A DNA stretch of 64,000 nucleotides from Pleurodeles waltl (Eukaryota; Chordata; Amphibia; Caudata; Salamandridae), in the NCBI RefSeq assembly GCF_031143425.1, contig NC_090440.1, positions 1,265,777,123 to 1,265,841,122 on the forward strand. The letters run 5' to 3'. A model generated the notes under the pieces. It was not told the DNA's origin. It searched no databases and saw only the letters and a list, made by a program, of their open reading frames with translations. Every line of letters begins with the position of its first letter. Within the stretch, counting starts at the first letter, position 1. The position numbers were made by a program, and so were the translations under genes. Below are positions 46,401 through 55,031 of the stretch, piece after piece.

Positions 46401-47233
46401 ACAATATATCTCACATAATAGATGGAGATAGCTTCCGCACATTCGCCTCCCTCCAGGAAGAATTCGGTATCCAAAGTAACCAGGAGTGGCGATATCTACA
46501 GCTCAAACACTGTATGCGGAGAACATTAGGAACCCCCCCGTGGCTCCTCAAAACCTCACCCATCGTCACCTATCTTCAGAAATGGGGCCGACAAAAAGGC
46601 GTCTTGGCTGGCCTCTATGCCGAATTAACTAACCACCTTTACTCTCAGCCTTTACTTGAACGACTACGCTTAAAGTGGCAGGACATACTAGAGATAACCT
46701 ACACGGACGAAGAATGGCCAGACATACTAGAAGCCCTCGACAGGGGCGTACGTGAAGCACGCCTGAAATTTTGCCTATTTAAAATCCTTCAGGGATGGTA
46801 CTGGACCCCTGTTAAACTCTTCAGGGCAGGGTTGTTACCTCACGCGAACTGTTGGAGATGCACAGAGCCATATTGCGACCAACTTCATATTTTATGCCAC
46901 TGCCCCACGGTACAGTCACTATGGGACGCGGTACGCCTCGCCTTATCGGACTTCATACAGATACCAAAACCGACTCCACCAGCATTTATCATCCTACATG
47001 ACATTCGCCCGTATCCCTCCCTATCGCGGGCACATAAACGATTAATCCACACGGCGCTAGCCACGGCCAAAATATGCATACTCCGGCACTGGAGATCTAG
47101 CATTGCCCCCACACCCATGGAATGGATGACGGCCATGTATCAAACGGCTACCCATGAACGAGTGATTTATAACCTACAGGACCAAGCAGAACAGTTTGAG
47201 GAGGTCTGGCGCCCATTCTTGAAGAGACCATGA
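43427..47233 (+). CDS. L1 ORF2 protein (endonuclease and reverse transcriptase)
   Basis: 1268 residues from the ATG at 43427 (the frame is open for 9 more codons upstream, beginning GTG, but a eukaryotic ORF2 should use ATG). ORF2p nicks target DNA and reverse-transcribes L1 RNA. The N-terminal apurinic-type endonuclease shows 'ILSWNVHGM', 'IQETHL', 'IGGDWNLV', 'RLDYFLVS' and 'GLSDHSPI', covering the catalytic Asn, Glu, Asp and His motifs. The RT domain shows 'PGEDGFPAEFYK', 'YRPISLLNGDVKLLA', 'QVGFVPGRTS', 'LDAEKAFNRIEW', 'GTRQGCPLSPLLF' and the catalytic 'YADD' at about residue 715, then 'KYLGTFINRG'. Near residue 1145 'CWRC...C...H...C' is the L1 cysteine-rich segment. Length and order match the L1 clade. 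No internal stop. Confidence 0.95.
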   Translation: MSKPHPQATRPLRILSWNVHGMTSYVKRKKILSYFQSKKTDIALIQETHLDTLESSKLKRDWVGRVAFSCRPTSQESGSNGPRKCGVAILVRKSLPVTIIKTWNDTEGRYIFAKLKLGDTVLCVGSVYAPTGPKRPFLLQLNRLLTEIGTTRYIIGGDWNLVQDAIMDRTGPVDVCNNHDRALLTDLTTDVGLVDCWRIQHPKDKEYTFLSTVHGTQSRLDYFLVSHTVIPHIQDTCILDSGLSDHSPILIRIQVGLSFSGRKPWRLAVHRYRSPQGKEQLKAHVTTYMAENSGTVSSKRILWAAAKATLRGNMMRDAALANKDRIARQTTLETTIRDLTKQYTAQPSPRLRHALEQARMAHNELYTSQAEYALQKLRGRHYEQGEKAGRLLAAQLRQREAASAIAAITSSSGAVLTRPQEIVNEFAKYYRHLYTPETTTDQTQMKTFLAAANLPRLSEAGRALLDGNISKEEITQVITSLPYHKSPGEDGFPAEFYKWAGEEAITAVHEALTEACQEGSLGALSNKATIVILPKPGRDPLLCGSYRPISLLNGDVKLLASVLAARLRKVIPSLIHNTQVGFVPGRTSRNHMRTLCHTLLESIQLPDEALALSLDAEKAFNRIEWPYLFTTMKHFGLGEQFISKVRLLYDHPTAQVNCGGIMSDPFPIGRGTRQGCPLSPLLFLLAMEPLAATIRNSHQIKGIHITGGISKIYLYADDILLTMSDLETSLPALLSTIEDFASLSGYRVNWDKSEALPLSRITTRATIHGLQFKWTPTRLKYLGTFINRGLEHMVRDNIDPLIFKMKQDFAKWSLLGLSMWGRTQAVRMVTLPRFIYVLGMLPLQIPLSSLRLIDASIRAFVWGSSRPRLKPAIILARRLYGGLGLPSVEQYSLALQLSQLIYTLPDTADPPQWVITEKLLYGQYTEMGGTYADHVPLTNPILKATNTAWCRAHRLLGVHPSLHTQAPIAGNKSIKIGGTILRWPQWSDAGIHNISHIIDGDSFRTFASLQEEFGIQSNQEWRYLQLKHCMRRTLGTPPWLLKTSPIVTYLQKWGRQKGVLAGLYAELTNHLYSQPLLERLRLKWQDILEITYTDEEWPDILEALDRGVREARLKFCLFKILQGWYWTPVKLFRAGLLPHANCWRCTEPYCDQLHILCHCPTVQSLWDAVRLALSDFIQIPKPTPPAFIILHDIRPYPSLSRAHKRLIHTALATAKICILRHWRSSIAPTPMEWMTAMYQTATHERVIYNLQDQAEQFEEVWRPFLKRP

Positions 47234-48022
47234 AGCGGCTGGTGGATGACCAACGGATGATCAATGTTCAATGATCATTGATTAGGGAATATTAATTACC
47301 AATCACCCTCTGAGAATCCTAGACTCCGGAAACACATTTAATCTCCTATTGCCCCCTCTCTCTCTTCCTAGCTACGCTATCCTCTCTTCTCTCTCTCTCT
47401 TTTTTCTCTCTCTATCAATCCACAGGCCTCTAATTTTGTCACATGCCCGAGACCCTGAACTACCCAACATAGTAATACAAGTCGCTTCCCAACACAAACA
47501 AGGACTGAGAAATCAACTCATATAAGACGTAGACACTCTCTAACCGACCTTACCATACCTATCATACATATTATCTACTCCTTGCTACAGACGGAGAAGT
47601 ACAGAACGATCTACTCTTAGGCCTGAACAAGCTAGTCTCAGGATACAAAGACCTCCTGCCTACCTCGAGTCTCTTCATTCTACATTCCCCCGCGATTACC
47701 CTTCCTGTTTCTCCCTCTTTCTTTCCCTTCTCTCCCCCTCCCCATTTCATATGACTATTTTGTTTCTCCCCTATATCAAGACCAACCCCTCCTACACAAC
47801 CCTATCCTCGCTCCCCCTCCCCCTACCACCCCCCCCACCTGTTTTCCACTCTTCTTCAAAATAAGGGTACACAACTCAACTATGCAACTGGGAATTTTTA
47901 CTTACCTGACAGTACATGTATATATGCCTACAATGGAAATAATTGTGGTAAACGAACAAAAATAATGTTTTTAAAGCTAAACAGTTTGTTTATATGCTGT
48001 ATGTACCGCCTTATATATTCTT

Positions 48023-48028
48023 AATAAA
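48023..48028 (+). terminator. L1 polyadenylation signal
   Basis: AATAAA lies 14 bases before the start of the A-rich tail (48042-48066). The tail includes one G. Confidence 0.8.
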
Positions 48029-48066
48029 ACTTTTGAAACTTAAAAAAAAAAAAGAAAAAAAAAAAA

Positions 48067-48081
48067 TAGATATTGGGCCTG
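48067..48081 (+). repeat. L1 target-site duplication, right copy
   Basis: The 15 bases are identical to 39301-39315. The two As before each copy may extend it to 17, but on the right they merge with the tail. The last 7 bases (GGGCCTG) are the tip of the MITE that the L1 entered. Confidence 0.9.
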
Positions 48082-48254
48082 ATTACAACTTCTGAGGAGG
48101 TGTTAATCCATCCCAAAAGTGACGGTAAAGTGACGGATATACCACCAGCCGTATTACGAGTCCATTACATCCTATGGAACTCGTAATACGGCTGGTGGCA
48201 TATCCGTCACATTTGGGATGGATTAACACCTCCTCCAAAGTTGTAATCAGGCCC
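48075..48254. mobile_element. 180-bp foldback MITE, hit by the L1
   Basis: Left arm (48075-48155) and right arm (48172-48254) are nearly perfect complements through GGGCCTGATTACAACTT, 'aggaggtgttaatccatccca', 'gtgacggatat' and 'ccagccgtattacgagt'; the right arm lacks a short 'ggtaaagtgac' insertion. The central loop is about 18 bases. ATT precedes the left tip and follows the right tip (48255-48257), a possible 3-bp duplication. The ends resemble those of the Harbinger elements in this window (GGNCCTSATTAYAAC). Confidence 0.75.
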
Positions 48255-48255
48255 A

Positions 48256-48848
48256 TTATAGTGAGACCTGAACCCCATTGGTAACTACATGCTTACCTGA
48301 GTCTTAGGTGGACAAAGTGGTAATGAGGGCAGAAGTCAACCTGCATACCAGTATTCCACCCCAGGACGCTCATGTGCCAAATACAGGGAGACAATTAAAC
48401 GGAAACAACACAAATTAAGGAGGTACTAAAAATGTGATAACCTGACAATGAAGACGAGAAAATGGGAAAGGAAGAGAGAAGACTGAAAAGCACTTACTCT
48501 AGCAGGTCAATATCGGCAAAATGCAGGTTGGGGTAGCATATGCTTTTGGATTTTCCCATGCATTCCCTCTCAGGTGGTATGTGGATCTAAGGCTAAATAA
48601 GGACAAGAAGAGGTAGAGATCAGCAGACAAGTAGTATTAATAGATAGTACATGAGATATGAACCCCAACAGTAAGCACATGCTTATCTGAGTCCTAGATG
48701 GACAAAGTAGTCATGAGGGCAGAAGTCAACCTGCATTACAACATTTCTAACCAGGATCCCCAAGCATCAGAGACCAATGATCAGCAGCAGATGGTTATGT
48801 TCCAAAATACAGGTAGACAATTAAACAGAAACAACACATAATTAGGAG
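48256..48848 (+). repeat. ~427-bp satellite, rest of unit 2 and unit 3
   Basis: Unit 2 resumes with 'tagtgagacctgaacccc' (compare 'tagtgagacatgaacccc' in unit 1) and ends at 48418. Unit 3 runs from GGAGGTACTA at 48419 to about 48845, giving the same ~427-bp length. Unit 3 shows no insertion at the position 'gtattaatagata|gta', so it gives the empty target site. Confidence 0.7.
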
Positions 48849-49709
48849 TCCAGAAAAGTCCTAAGTGAAGGAATAGGTAAAGGGAAGAAATGAAAAAGAC
48901 GAAGGCTGCAGAATCGGTTGGATGAACTGACTGGAGAGGCAATACAACTGCAAATCATAGCAGGCAAGGAGCGTTCTGCATATGTGCTTTGCCAAATCTG
49001 ACCCAGAAAGGTACTGCAACTGAAATCGGCAACTCCTTCTATGGCTAATGTTCTAGCTCACTCCTATGGTGGTTGGCAGTCTAGCTTTCTGATCCTCCAA
49101 TGTCCAGTCTTCCACATCTCTCATTCTCCCCCCTGGAACATTTTGGCAACTTTAAAATTAACCCATGGGTTAGTATCCTTAGCACCTAACTCACTTCCCT
49201 CATGCTATGGGTCTGAACTCCTGACAAAACCTCCCCTTCTAAAACCGACCCATGGGAAGAAGAAACTATTTGTGGCACTGACATTCCTAAGAGAGCAGTC
49301 ACTCTAAATAAATAGGCTACCAATACCTGTCAGACTCATTATACCCCTCTCAGGCAATCCAGTATTGCAACTGACCATGTCATATCGGGGAATCTATAAT
49401 ATACTCATATGCTGGAGTCCAATTGATAAAAACGTTAAGGTGATTGATCACTGACTCTGTGGTAAAGAGATTTGCCCTGGAAATGTGCACTTCTGGTTGA
49501 TGTCTCCAGTTCAGAGGTTGTTAGATTACAGTCTAAGCACTGATTTCCATAGTAAACCTAAGATCTTTAATGGGCCTGCATATCTGGGGAAAACGTTTGG
49601 TTGAGACCCAGGGATGGTTAGGAACCGTGTGGAAAGCCATCCCAGATCCCCCAGATGCTAAAAATGTCACCTAAAATTAATATAGCATTTGCAATCTTAT
49701 TAGTCATCT
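48849..49709. other. No gene recognised
   Basis: Sits downstream (in minus-strand sense) of the gypsy integrase fragment and may hold its decayed C-terminus, but I can read no motif. Confidence 0.3.
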
Positions 49710-52480
49710 CTAGCCATTGTTGCATATTTTCCTGATTCCCTGGATACAATGTAATAAGTGAATGACTGACTCTATCTTAGATGGAATAATGGAAATGTGA
49801 AGTATAAAGGGAGTAATAGAAAGTGGATGTTCCCTGAGAATTATGTAAGAAGTTAATATATGTAATTTCTGCAAGGGATATCTCCTGAACAATTCGGGCT
49901 TATGACTCATAATGAAGCATCTAATGCATGCTTTGATGGTCTGAGTCACCCTCTCTGCACGTACATCCCTTAGTGAAAGGTAACTGTTAGACTTAAGGTT
50001 GCATTTCTGATTTTTTATGAGTTCTCTTAAAATGTTAGTGGTGAATTGGGTTCCTCTGTGTGAAATGATGGTGTATGGAATGCAAGGCAGATGGAATTTG
50101 TGGTTTTGAAACACTTGAGAGAGGTCTATTGCAGTATGTATTTTCTTAACTGGAATGAACTGCCCTAATTTAAAAAAAGTAGCCTATTTCAACAGATTTA
50201 CTGGTGTTGTTTTGTGAGCTTTGAAATTAGACTATTTAGTCCAGAGAAATAGGACACCAGGGTTTTTTTAAGTGGAAAGTAGTAGCAACAACCCCACAGA
50301 CCTTGCATCAGATGCTTTGGACTGAGCAAAATTAGGGCCTTATTTATACTTTTTGGTGCAAAACTGCACTAAGGCAGTTTTGCCCCAAAAAGTTTTGCAC
50401 CGGCTTGCACCATTTTTTAGCACCAGCTGGGCACCATATTTATGGAATGGTGCAAGCCGGTGCAAAGGGTAGGCTAGCTTAAAAAAAAATGACGTTAGGC
50501 AGTTTTGAGTCAAAATAAATGATTCTGACCAGATTAGCATCATTTTTTGACGCTAAGGGCCATATTTATACTCTGTTTGCACTGAATTAGCGTAAATTTA
50601 TTTTTACTCTAATTCAGTGCAAAACTAACTCCATATTTATACTTTGGTGCTAGACCCGTCTAGCACCAAATTTATGGAGTTAAAGTCATTTTTTGGAAGT
50701 GGAAACCTACCTTGCCTTAATGAGATGCAAGGTAGGCGTTCCTGTGCAAAAAAATGACTCTATGGCCTTAACACCATATTTATACTCCCATGTAAAAATG
50801 GTGCAAGGGAGGGAGGAGGGGTCAAAAAATTGGGCAAAGCTTGCTTTGCCCCATTTTTTAAGACCAGGGTCAGGTCAGGCTTTAGGGGACCTGTGGCCCT
50901 ATTTCCATGGTGGAACACCATGTAATAAGCCCAAAGGTGCCCTCCCTAGGCCCTAGGGGCACCCCCCACCCACACTAGAGGGCTGCGAGGATGGGGGACC
51001 CCATCCCAGGTAAGTACGGGTAAGTGCATTTTATTTTTGAAAGTGCCATAGGGGGCCCTGAAATGGGCACCCATACATGGCACAGGGTGCAATGGCCATG
51101 CCCAGGGGACCCCTGACCTCTGTGCTGGCCACTGGGGTGGTGGGCATGACTCCTGCCTTTTCTAAGGCAAGAGTCATGTGGCATGGTAGGTTTAGCACCA
51201 TAAAATGACGCTAATCTGGTTAGAGTCATTTTCTTTTACTCTAACCTGCCTAAAGCCATTTTTTTGTGCTAAACCCTCTTCTTCTATACTGCCAGCCCCA
51301 CCAGACTAAAGTCATTTTTTTTAACTCTAGCCTACCCTTTGCACCGGCTTGCACCATTCCATAAATATGGTGCCCGGCTGGTGCACAGAAATGGTGCAAG
51401 CCGGTGCTAAACTTTTTGGTGCAAAACTGAGTTAGTGCAGTTTTGCAGCAAAAAGTATAAATAAGGGCCAATATTTTGTAAGTTTGCTCCACTTTTGCGT
51501 CATAAAATGACGTTAATGCGGTGCAAACAGAGTATAAATATGCCCCTTAGTATATTGTTTGACAAACTAACAGTCTCCCTTCACCCTGGCTACCAAAAAT
51601 GGTGACTTATATCTTTTTATGAAATGCGGTGTCTTGTATGAACTGCCACTGGTGAGTTATGGTACCACTGCAACGTCTGATTTTGTAGTTTTTTTTTAAT
51701 GAAAGGTATAAGGCTTGATAACGTAAAGTCATCTTGAGTTGTCTGTGAATCTCTTGCCGTAATGCTTGTTGACCATTAACTACTTTCTGTGCTTTAGCAA
51801 CCTCCTTTAGGAAAAGTCTCCAGTCTTTCTTTGTGCAGGGGTTACAGCCAGAAATGCTTGGTAGGGCATCTTCTGTTTCTTCTTCCTTTGAGTGTCTAAA
51901 CTAGACAAGTGCCTTGATCTATCAATGAAGACAATGAAAGGCAGTATCACAATGAAACCCAGAGAAGAGGGATCTCCAGGCAGGGCCAACATTAACACTT
52001 TTTATTGCTATTAAATAAAAAGTGCTTTTGTGTTCGGTTAAGAATCTCGACTTTATGGTTAGACGTCTTCAAATAGTTTTGTGAAAAGGCTTCTTGGATT
52101 GCCAATAACTCAGGGTGATATGTAGTGTGTTCTGAAGTAGACAAAACATGAGAATAATATGCTACAAAAAGCAGAGCTTCAGTTTCTGGTTTTCTATGAG
52201 ATAACACAGCTCCTATGGCAAAAGAAGTGTCTGTCTCAACCAGGAAGGCAAGCTGGGCATCTAGATGTCAAAGAATGGTAGAAGTGATAAATGTGTTTTC
52301 ATGTAGAAAAAACCCTTTTCTTGATCATCACCACAATGAAATATTGTCTTTCTTTGTCGGATTTAGTGAGCTGTATGATAGTAGAAAAGTTGTGGATAAT
52401 GTGCTTATGAAAATTGTCAAAGCTTACAACTTCTTGATCTGTGCAACTATAGTAAATTGAGGCCAATCTAAAACGTCTTG
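49710..52480 (-). pseudogene. Ty3/gypsy-type pol remnants (RT end, RNase H, integrase)
   Basis: On the minus strand, about 52480-52200 holds the RT thumb/connection in broken frames ('VLDWPQFT', 'NFHKHIIHNFSTI', then 'LAFLVETDTSFAIGAVL', the start of RNase H). 52207-51992 continues RNase H ('AYYSHVLSTSEHTTYHPELLAIQEAF'-type, where the family has a Y-x(3-5)-ELLAI motif). 51850-51700 holds the linker ('KDWRLFLKEVAKAQ'). 50114-49710 is the integrase core ('YTIISHRGTQFTTN', 'ERVTQTIKACIRCFI'), where the second catalytic Asp of the usual 'SDRG' reads SHRG. A MITE cluster (50335-51549) sits in the middle. No LTRs are seen. It is an old, dead retrotransposon fragment. Confidence 0.65.
50335..51549. 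mobile_element. Interleaved MITE-type inverted repeats
   Basis: Pair A: 50335-50370 (GGGCCTTATTTATACTTTTT...) with 51434-51469. Pair B: 50556-50583 (AGGGCCATATTTATACTCTG...) with 51521-51548. Left A, left B, right A, right B overlap rather than nest. Further internal arms occur, such as 'gcaccggcttgcaccatt' at 50398 and 51342 and 'ccatatttatactttggtgctag' at 50630. The centre (50800-51200) is GC-richer with no coding motif. It splits the gypsy remnant. Confidence 0.5.
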
Positions 52481-52985
52481 CACCTCAGCACAAACCATTC
52501 CAAAACCCTTGTCCGAGATCTTAAAATGAATATCCGAAACTCAAAAGAGACACTTTTCTTACTTATCATACACAGAGGTATCTCCACAGAACCTCTTTGA
52601 CATGCTAACGATGCTGCATTCAAAGAGTGTCTTCACAGAACCTCTCTGACATGCTAATGATATTCCATTCAAAGTGTCTTCACAGAACCTTTTGAGATGC
52701 TAACAATATTGTTGAATGTTCTCTAAACATAGCAGCAAAACATCTAGATGTACCAGCATAAATATATCTAACTAGACTCTAAGGGGGTCATTACAACCCT
52801 GGCGGACGGTGTTAAAGGTGCGGTAATACCGCAAACAGGCCGGTGGACAAAAAAAGGGAATCATGACCGTGGCGGAAACCGCCAACATAGACAGACACTT
52901 TAACACTCCGACCGCCACGGCGGTACAGACAAGCAGCGCGGTGGTCACCGCCAACAGACAGGCGGAGGACAATGTACCGCCCATA

Positions 52986-53532
52986 GGGGGTCATTACGAC
53001 TCTGGCAGCCAGCGGTAAGTTGGCGGTAACACCGCCAACAGGCTGGCAGTGTTCCGCCAGCTATTATGACTGTGGCGCAATAGCCACGGCAATACCGCCG
53101 GCCCCTCCACTATACCGCCAGGCTTCCGCCTGGCGGTCATAATCCCCAGGGCAGCGGTGCCAGCCTGTCCGTGGCGGTAAACACCGCCATTGAAAGGCTG
53201 GTGGAAAGGGGACTTGGGGTGCCCCTGGGGGCCCCTGCACTGCCCACGCACTTGGCATGGACAGTGCAGGGGCCCCCAGGCATAGCCCCGTCGCGCATTT
53301 CACTGCCTGAATTTCGGGCAGTGAAATGCGCGATGGGTGCTACTGCACCCGCTGCACATCAGCATTGCCACCAGCTCTATTACGAGCCAGCAGCAATGTT
53401 GATGTGAATTTTCCGCTGGCCCAGCGGAAAAGTCATAATAGGGAGCCAGGAATACCGTCGTCAATGGCGGTATTCTGACTCCCGCAGCCTCGGCGGTCTT
53501 TTTAAAAGACCGCCGAGGTTGTAATGACCCCC
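52986..53532. mobile_element. Harbinger-type MITE nested in the left arm
   Basis: Inverted ends GGGGGTCATTACGAC and GTTGTAATGACCCCC, with ATA before (52983-52985) and after (53533-53535). It contains the same long 'ggggcccctgcac...gtgcaggggcccc' hairpin as the MITE at 3894, plus many 'ggcggt/accgcc' stems. The host element is continuous across it. Confidence 0.7.
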
Positions 53533-53662
53533 ATAGTATCACAACCCGCCAATCTGCCACCTTTTCCGGGGCGGATTCTCCGTGGATACAAAACATGGCG
53601 GAAACAGTTACTGCAATGGGAAAACGCTCACCTGAACACATCCCACGAGGAAGGAGGATAGC

Positions 53663-53745
53663 ATGGAGCCGGAACTCCAAATCCTACCGGCCCTTGTGTT
53701 CCTACTCATTTACGAAGACCAACGCCTGCGCCGGCGACGACAACG
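53663..53745 (+). pseudogene. Harbinger transposase exon 1 (orphan)
   Basis: ATG followed by 'EPELQILPALVFLLIYEDQ' and an arginine-rich end, then CGGTGAGT donor. It is homologous to exon 1 at 28881. The catalytic exon is not present in this arm, so it cannot make transposase. Confidence 0.6.
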
Positions 53746-54230
53746 GTGAGTACTGCACCTATGACATAGGGGAGGGGGGAGGCAAAAGTTAGGGGGACAC
53801 ACACGCAACACCCCCACCCCCACCCCACCCTCGCATATTACAACACACACACCAATGCCTTCACAAAAATCACAGTAACAACACACAACCCCCCCGGAAG
53901 AATGCAAAGACGATACAAAATCAGTCCAAACATTGTAATGTATCAATATACATGTCTCAAAAATATACAGATATATTAGAAAATCATACAAAAATATATA
54001 CATTCCGAGAAGTAGTTCAGATATGCACATAGAAATGTCCGTGCACCACTAGTCCAAAAATGCATGGGCGAGGCCCACAAAAGATACCTGTCCACACACG
54101 GAGAGAACACTGCCGGGGCGTCAGATAGAAATACTACAGGCACCTCAGGGGGAAGGGAAGGGGGGGCACCTCAGCCGGAGGAGTGCAAAGCCATATCCAC
54201 GACGGGGCTCCATGCCCATTGATGTATCCT

Positions 54231-54580
54231 GGGGAGTGCAAAGCCACAGTCTCTCAAATCTCTACAGTGGGTGGGTTGCCCACTTTTCAATCCTGGGGAG
54301 TGCAAAGCCACAGTCTCTCAAGTCTAACAAGTGGGTGGGTTGCCCACTGTTCCATCCTGGGGAGTGCAAAGCCACAGTCTCTCAAGTCTAACAAGTGGGT
54401 GGGTTGCCCACTGTTCCATCCTGGGGAGTGCAAAGCCACAGTCTCTCAAGTCTCTACAGTGGGTGGTTTGCCCACTGTTCCATCCTGGGGAGTGCAAAGT
54501 CACAGTCTCTCAAGTCTCTACAGTGGGTGGGTTGTCCACTGTTCCATCCTGGGGAGTGCAAAGCCACAGTTTCCAAAGTA
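54231..54580. repeat. 64-bp tandem repeat, about 6 units
   Basis: Units begin with GGGGAGTGCAAAGCCACAG at 54231, 54295, 54359, 54423, 54487 and 54551 and contain 'gtgggtgggttgcccactgttccatcct'. Variation is mainly 'tctacag' against 'taacaag'. Homologous to the ~81-bp array at 29.4 kb. Confidence 0.8.
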
Positions 54581-54721
54581 GATAACAGCCTCCACTGGTT
54601 CTGGAGGGGGACTGGTGCCCAGACTGGATTAGTCTCCCCGTGGAAGTTCCTGTCCTGTCACTGTCTCACCTGCACATGGGATAACGATGCTTGATGTGGC
54701 TGCCTTTTCATTCTTCCCCGG

Positions 54722-54987
54722 TGCATGCCCTCTTCAGCGGTGCTTTGCCATGGCGGTGCATGCCCTGTTCAGCGGTGCTTTGCCATGGCGGTTCTGGACT
54801 GTTCAGCGGTGCTTTGCCATGGCGGTTCTGGACTGTTCAGCGGTGCTTTGCCATGGCGGTGCATGCCCTGTTCAGCGGTGCTTTGCCATGGCGGTTCTGG
54901 ACTGTTGAGCGGTGCTTTGCCATGGCGGTTCTGGACTGTTCAGCGGTGCTTTGACATGGCGGTTCTGGACTGGGCATTGGTGTGGCA
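54722..54987. repeat. 34-bp tandem repeat, about 7 units (left arm)
   Basis: Unit 'gttcagcggtgctttgccat' + 'ggcggttctggact', with variants in which 'ggttctggactg' is 'ggtgcatgccct'. Present in both arms; absent from the Harbinger at 28.5 kb. The long ORFs across it are chance ORFs through a repeat whose length is not a multiple of 3. Confidence 0.8.
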
Positions 54988-55031
54988 TGACGTTCTCTGG
55001 ACTGGGCATTGGTGTGTGGCATGACGTTCCC

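Larger units (their letters stand above)
39316..48066 (+). mobile_element. Full-length L1-type LINE, both ORFs open
   Basis: 8.75 kb: 5'UTR (39316-40148), ORF1 (40149-41291), an unusually long inter-ORF spacer (2.1 kb), ORF2 (to 47233), a pyrimidine-rich 3'UTR, AATAAA at 48023 and a poly(A) tail to 48066. A 15-base duplication TAGATATTGGGCCTG lies directly before the element (39301-39315) and directly after the tail (48067-48081). Two uninterrupted ORFs, an intact tail and an exact duplication mean a recent insertion. Target-primed insertion through the ORF2 endonuclease and RT is the known L1 mechanism. No frameshift or stop is visible in either ORF, so the copy may still be competent. Confidence 0.93.
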
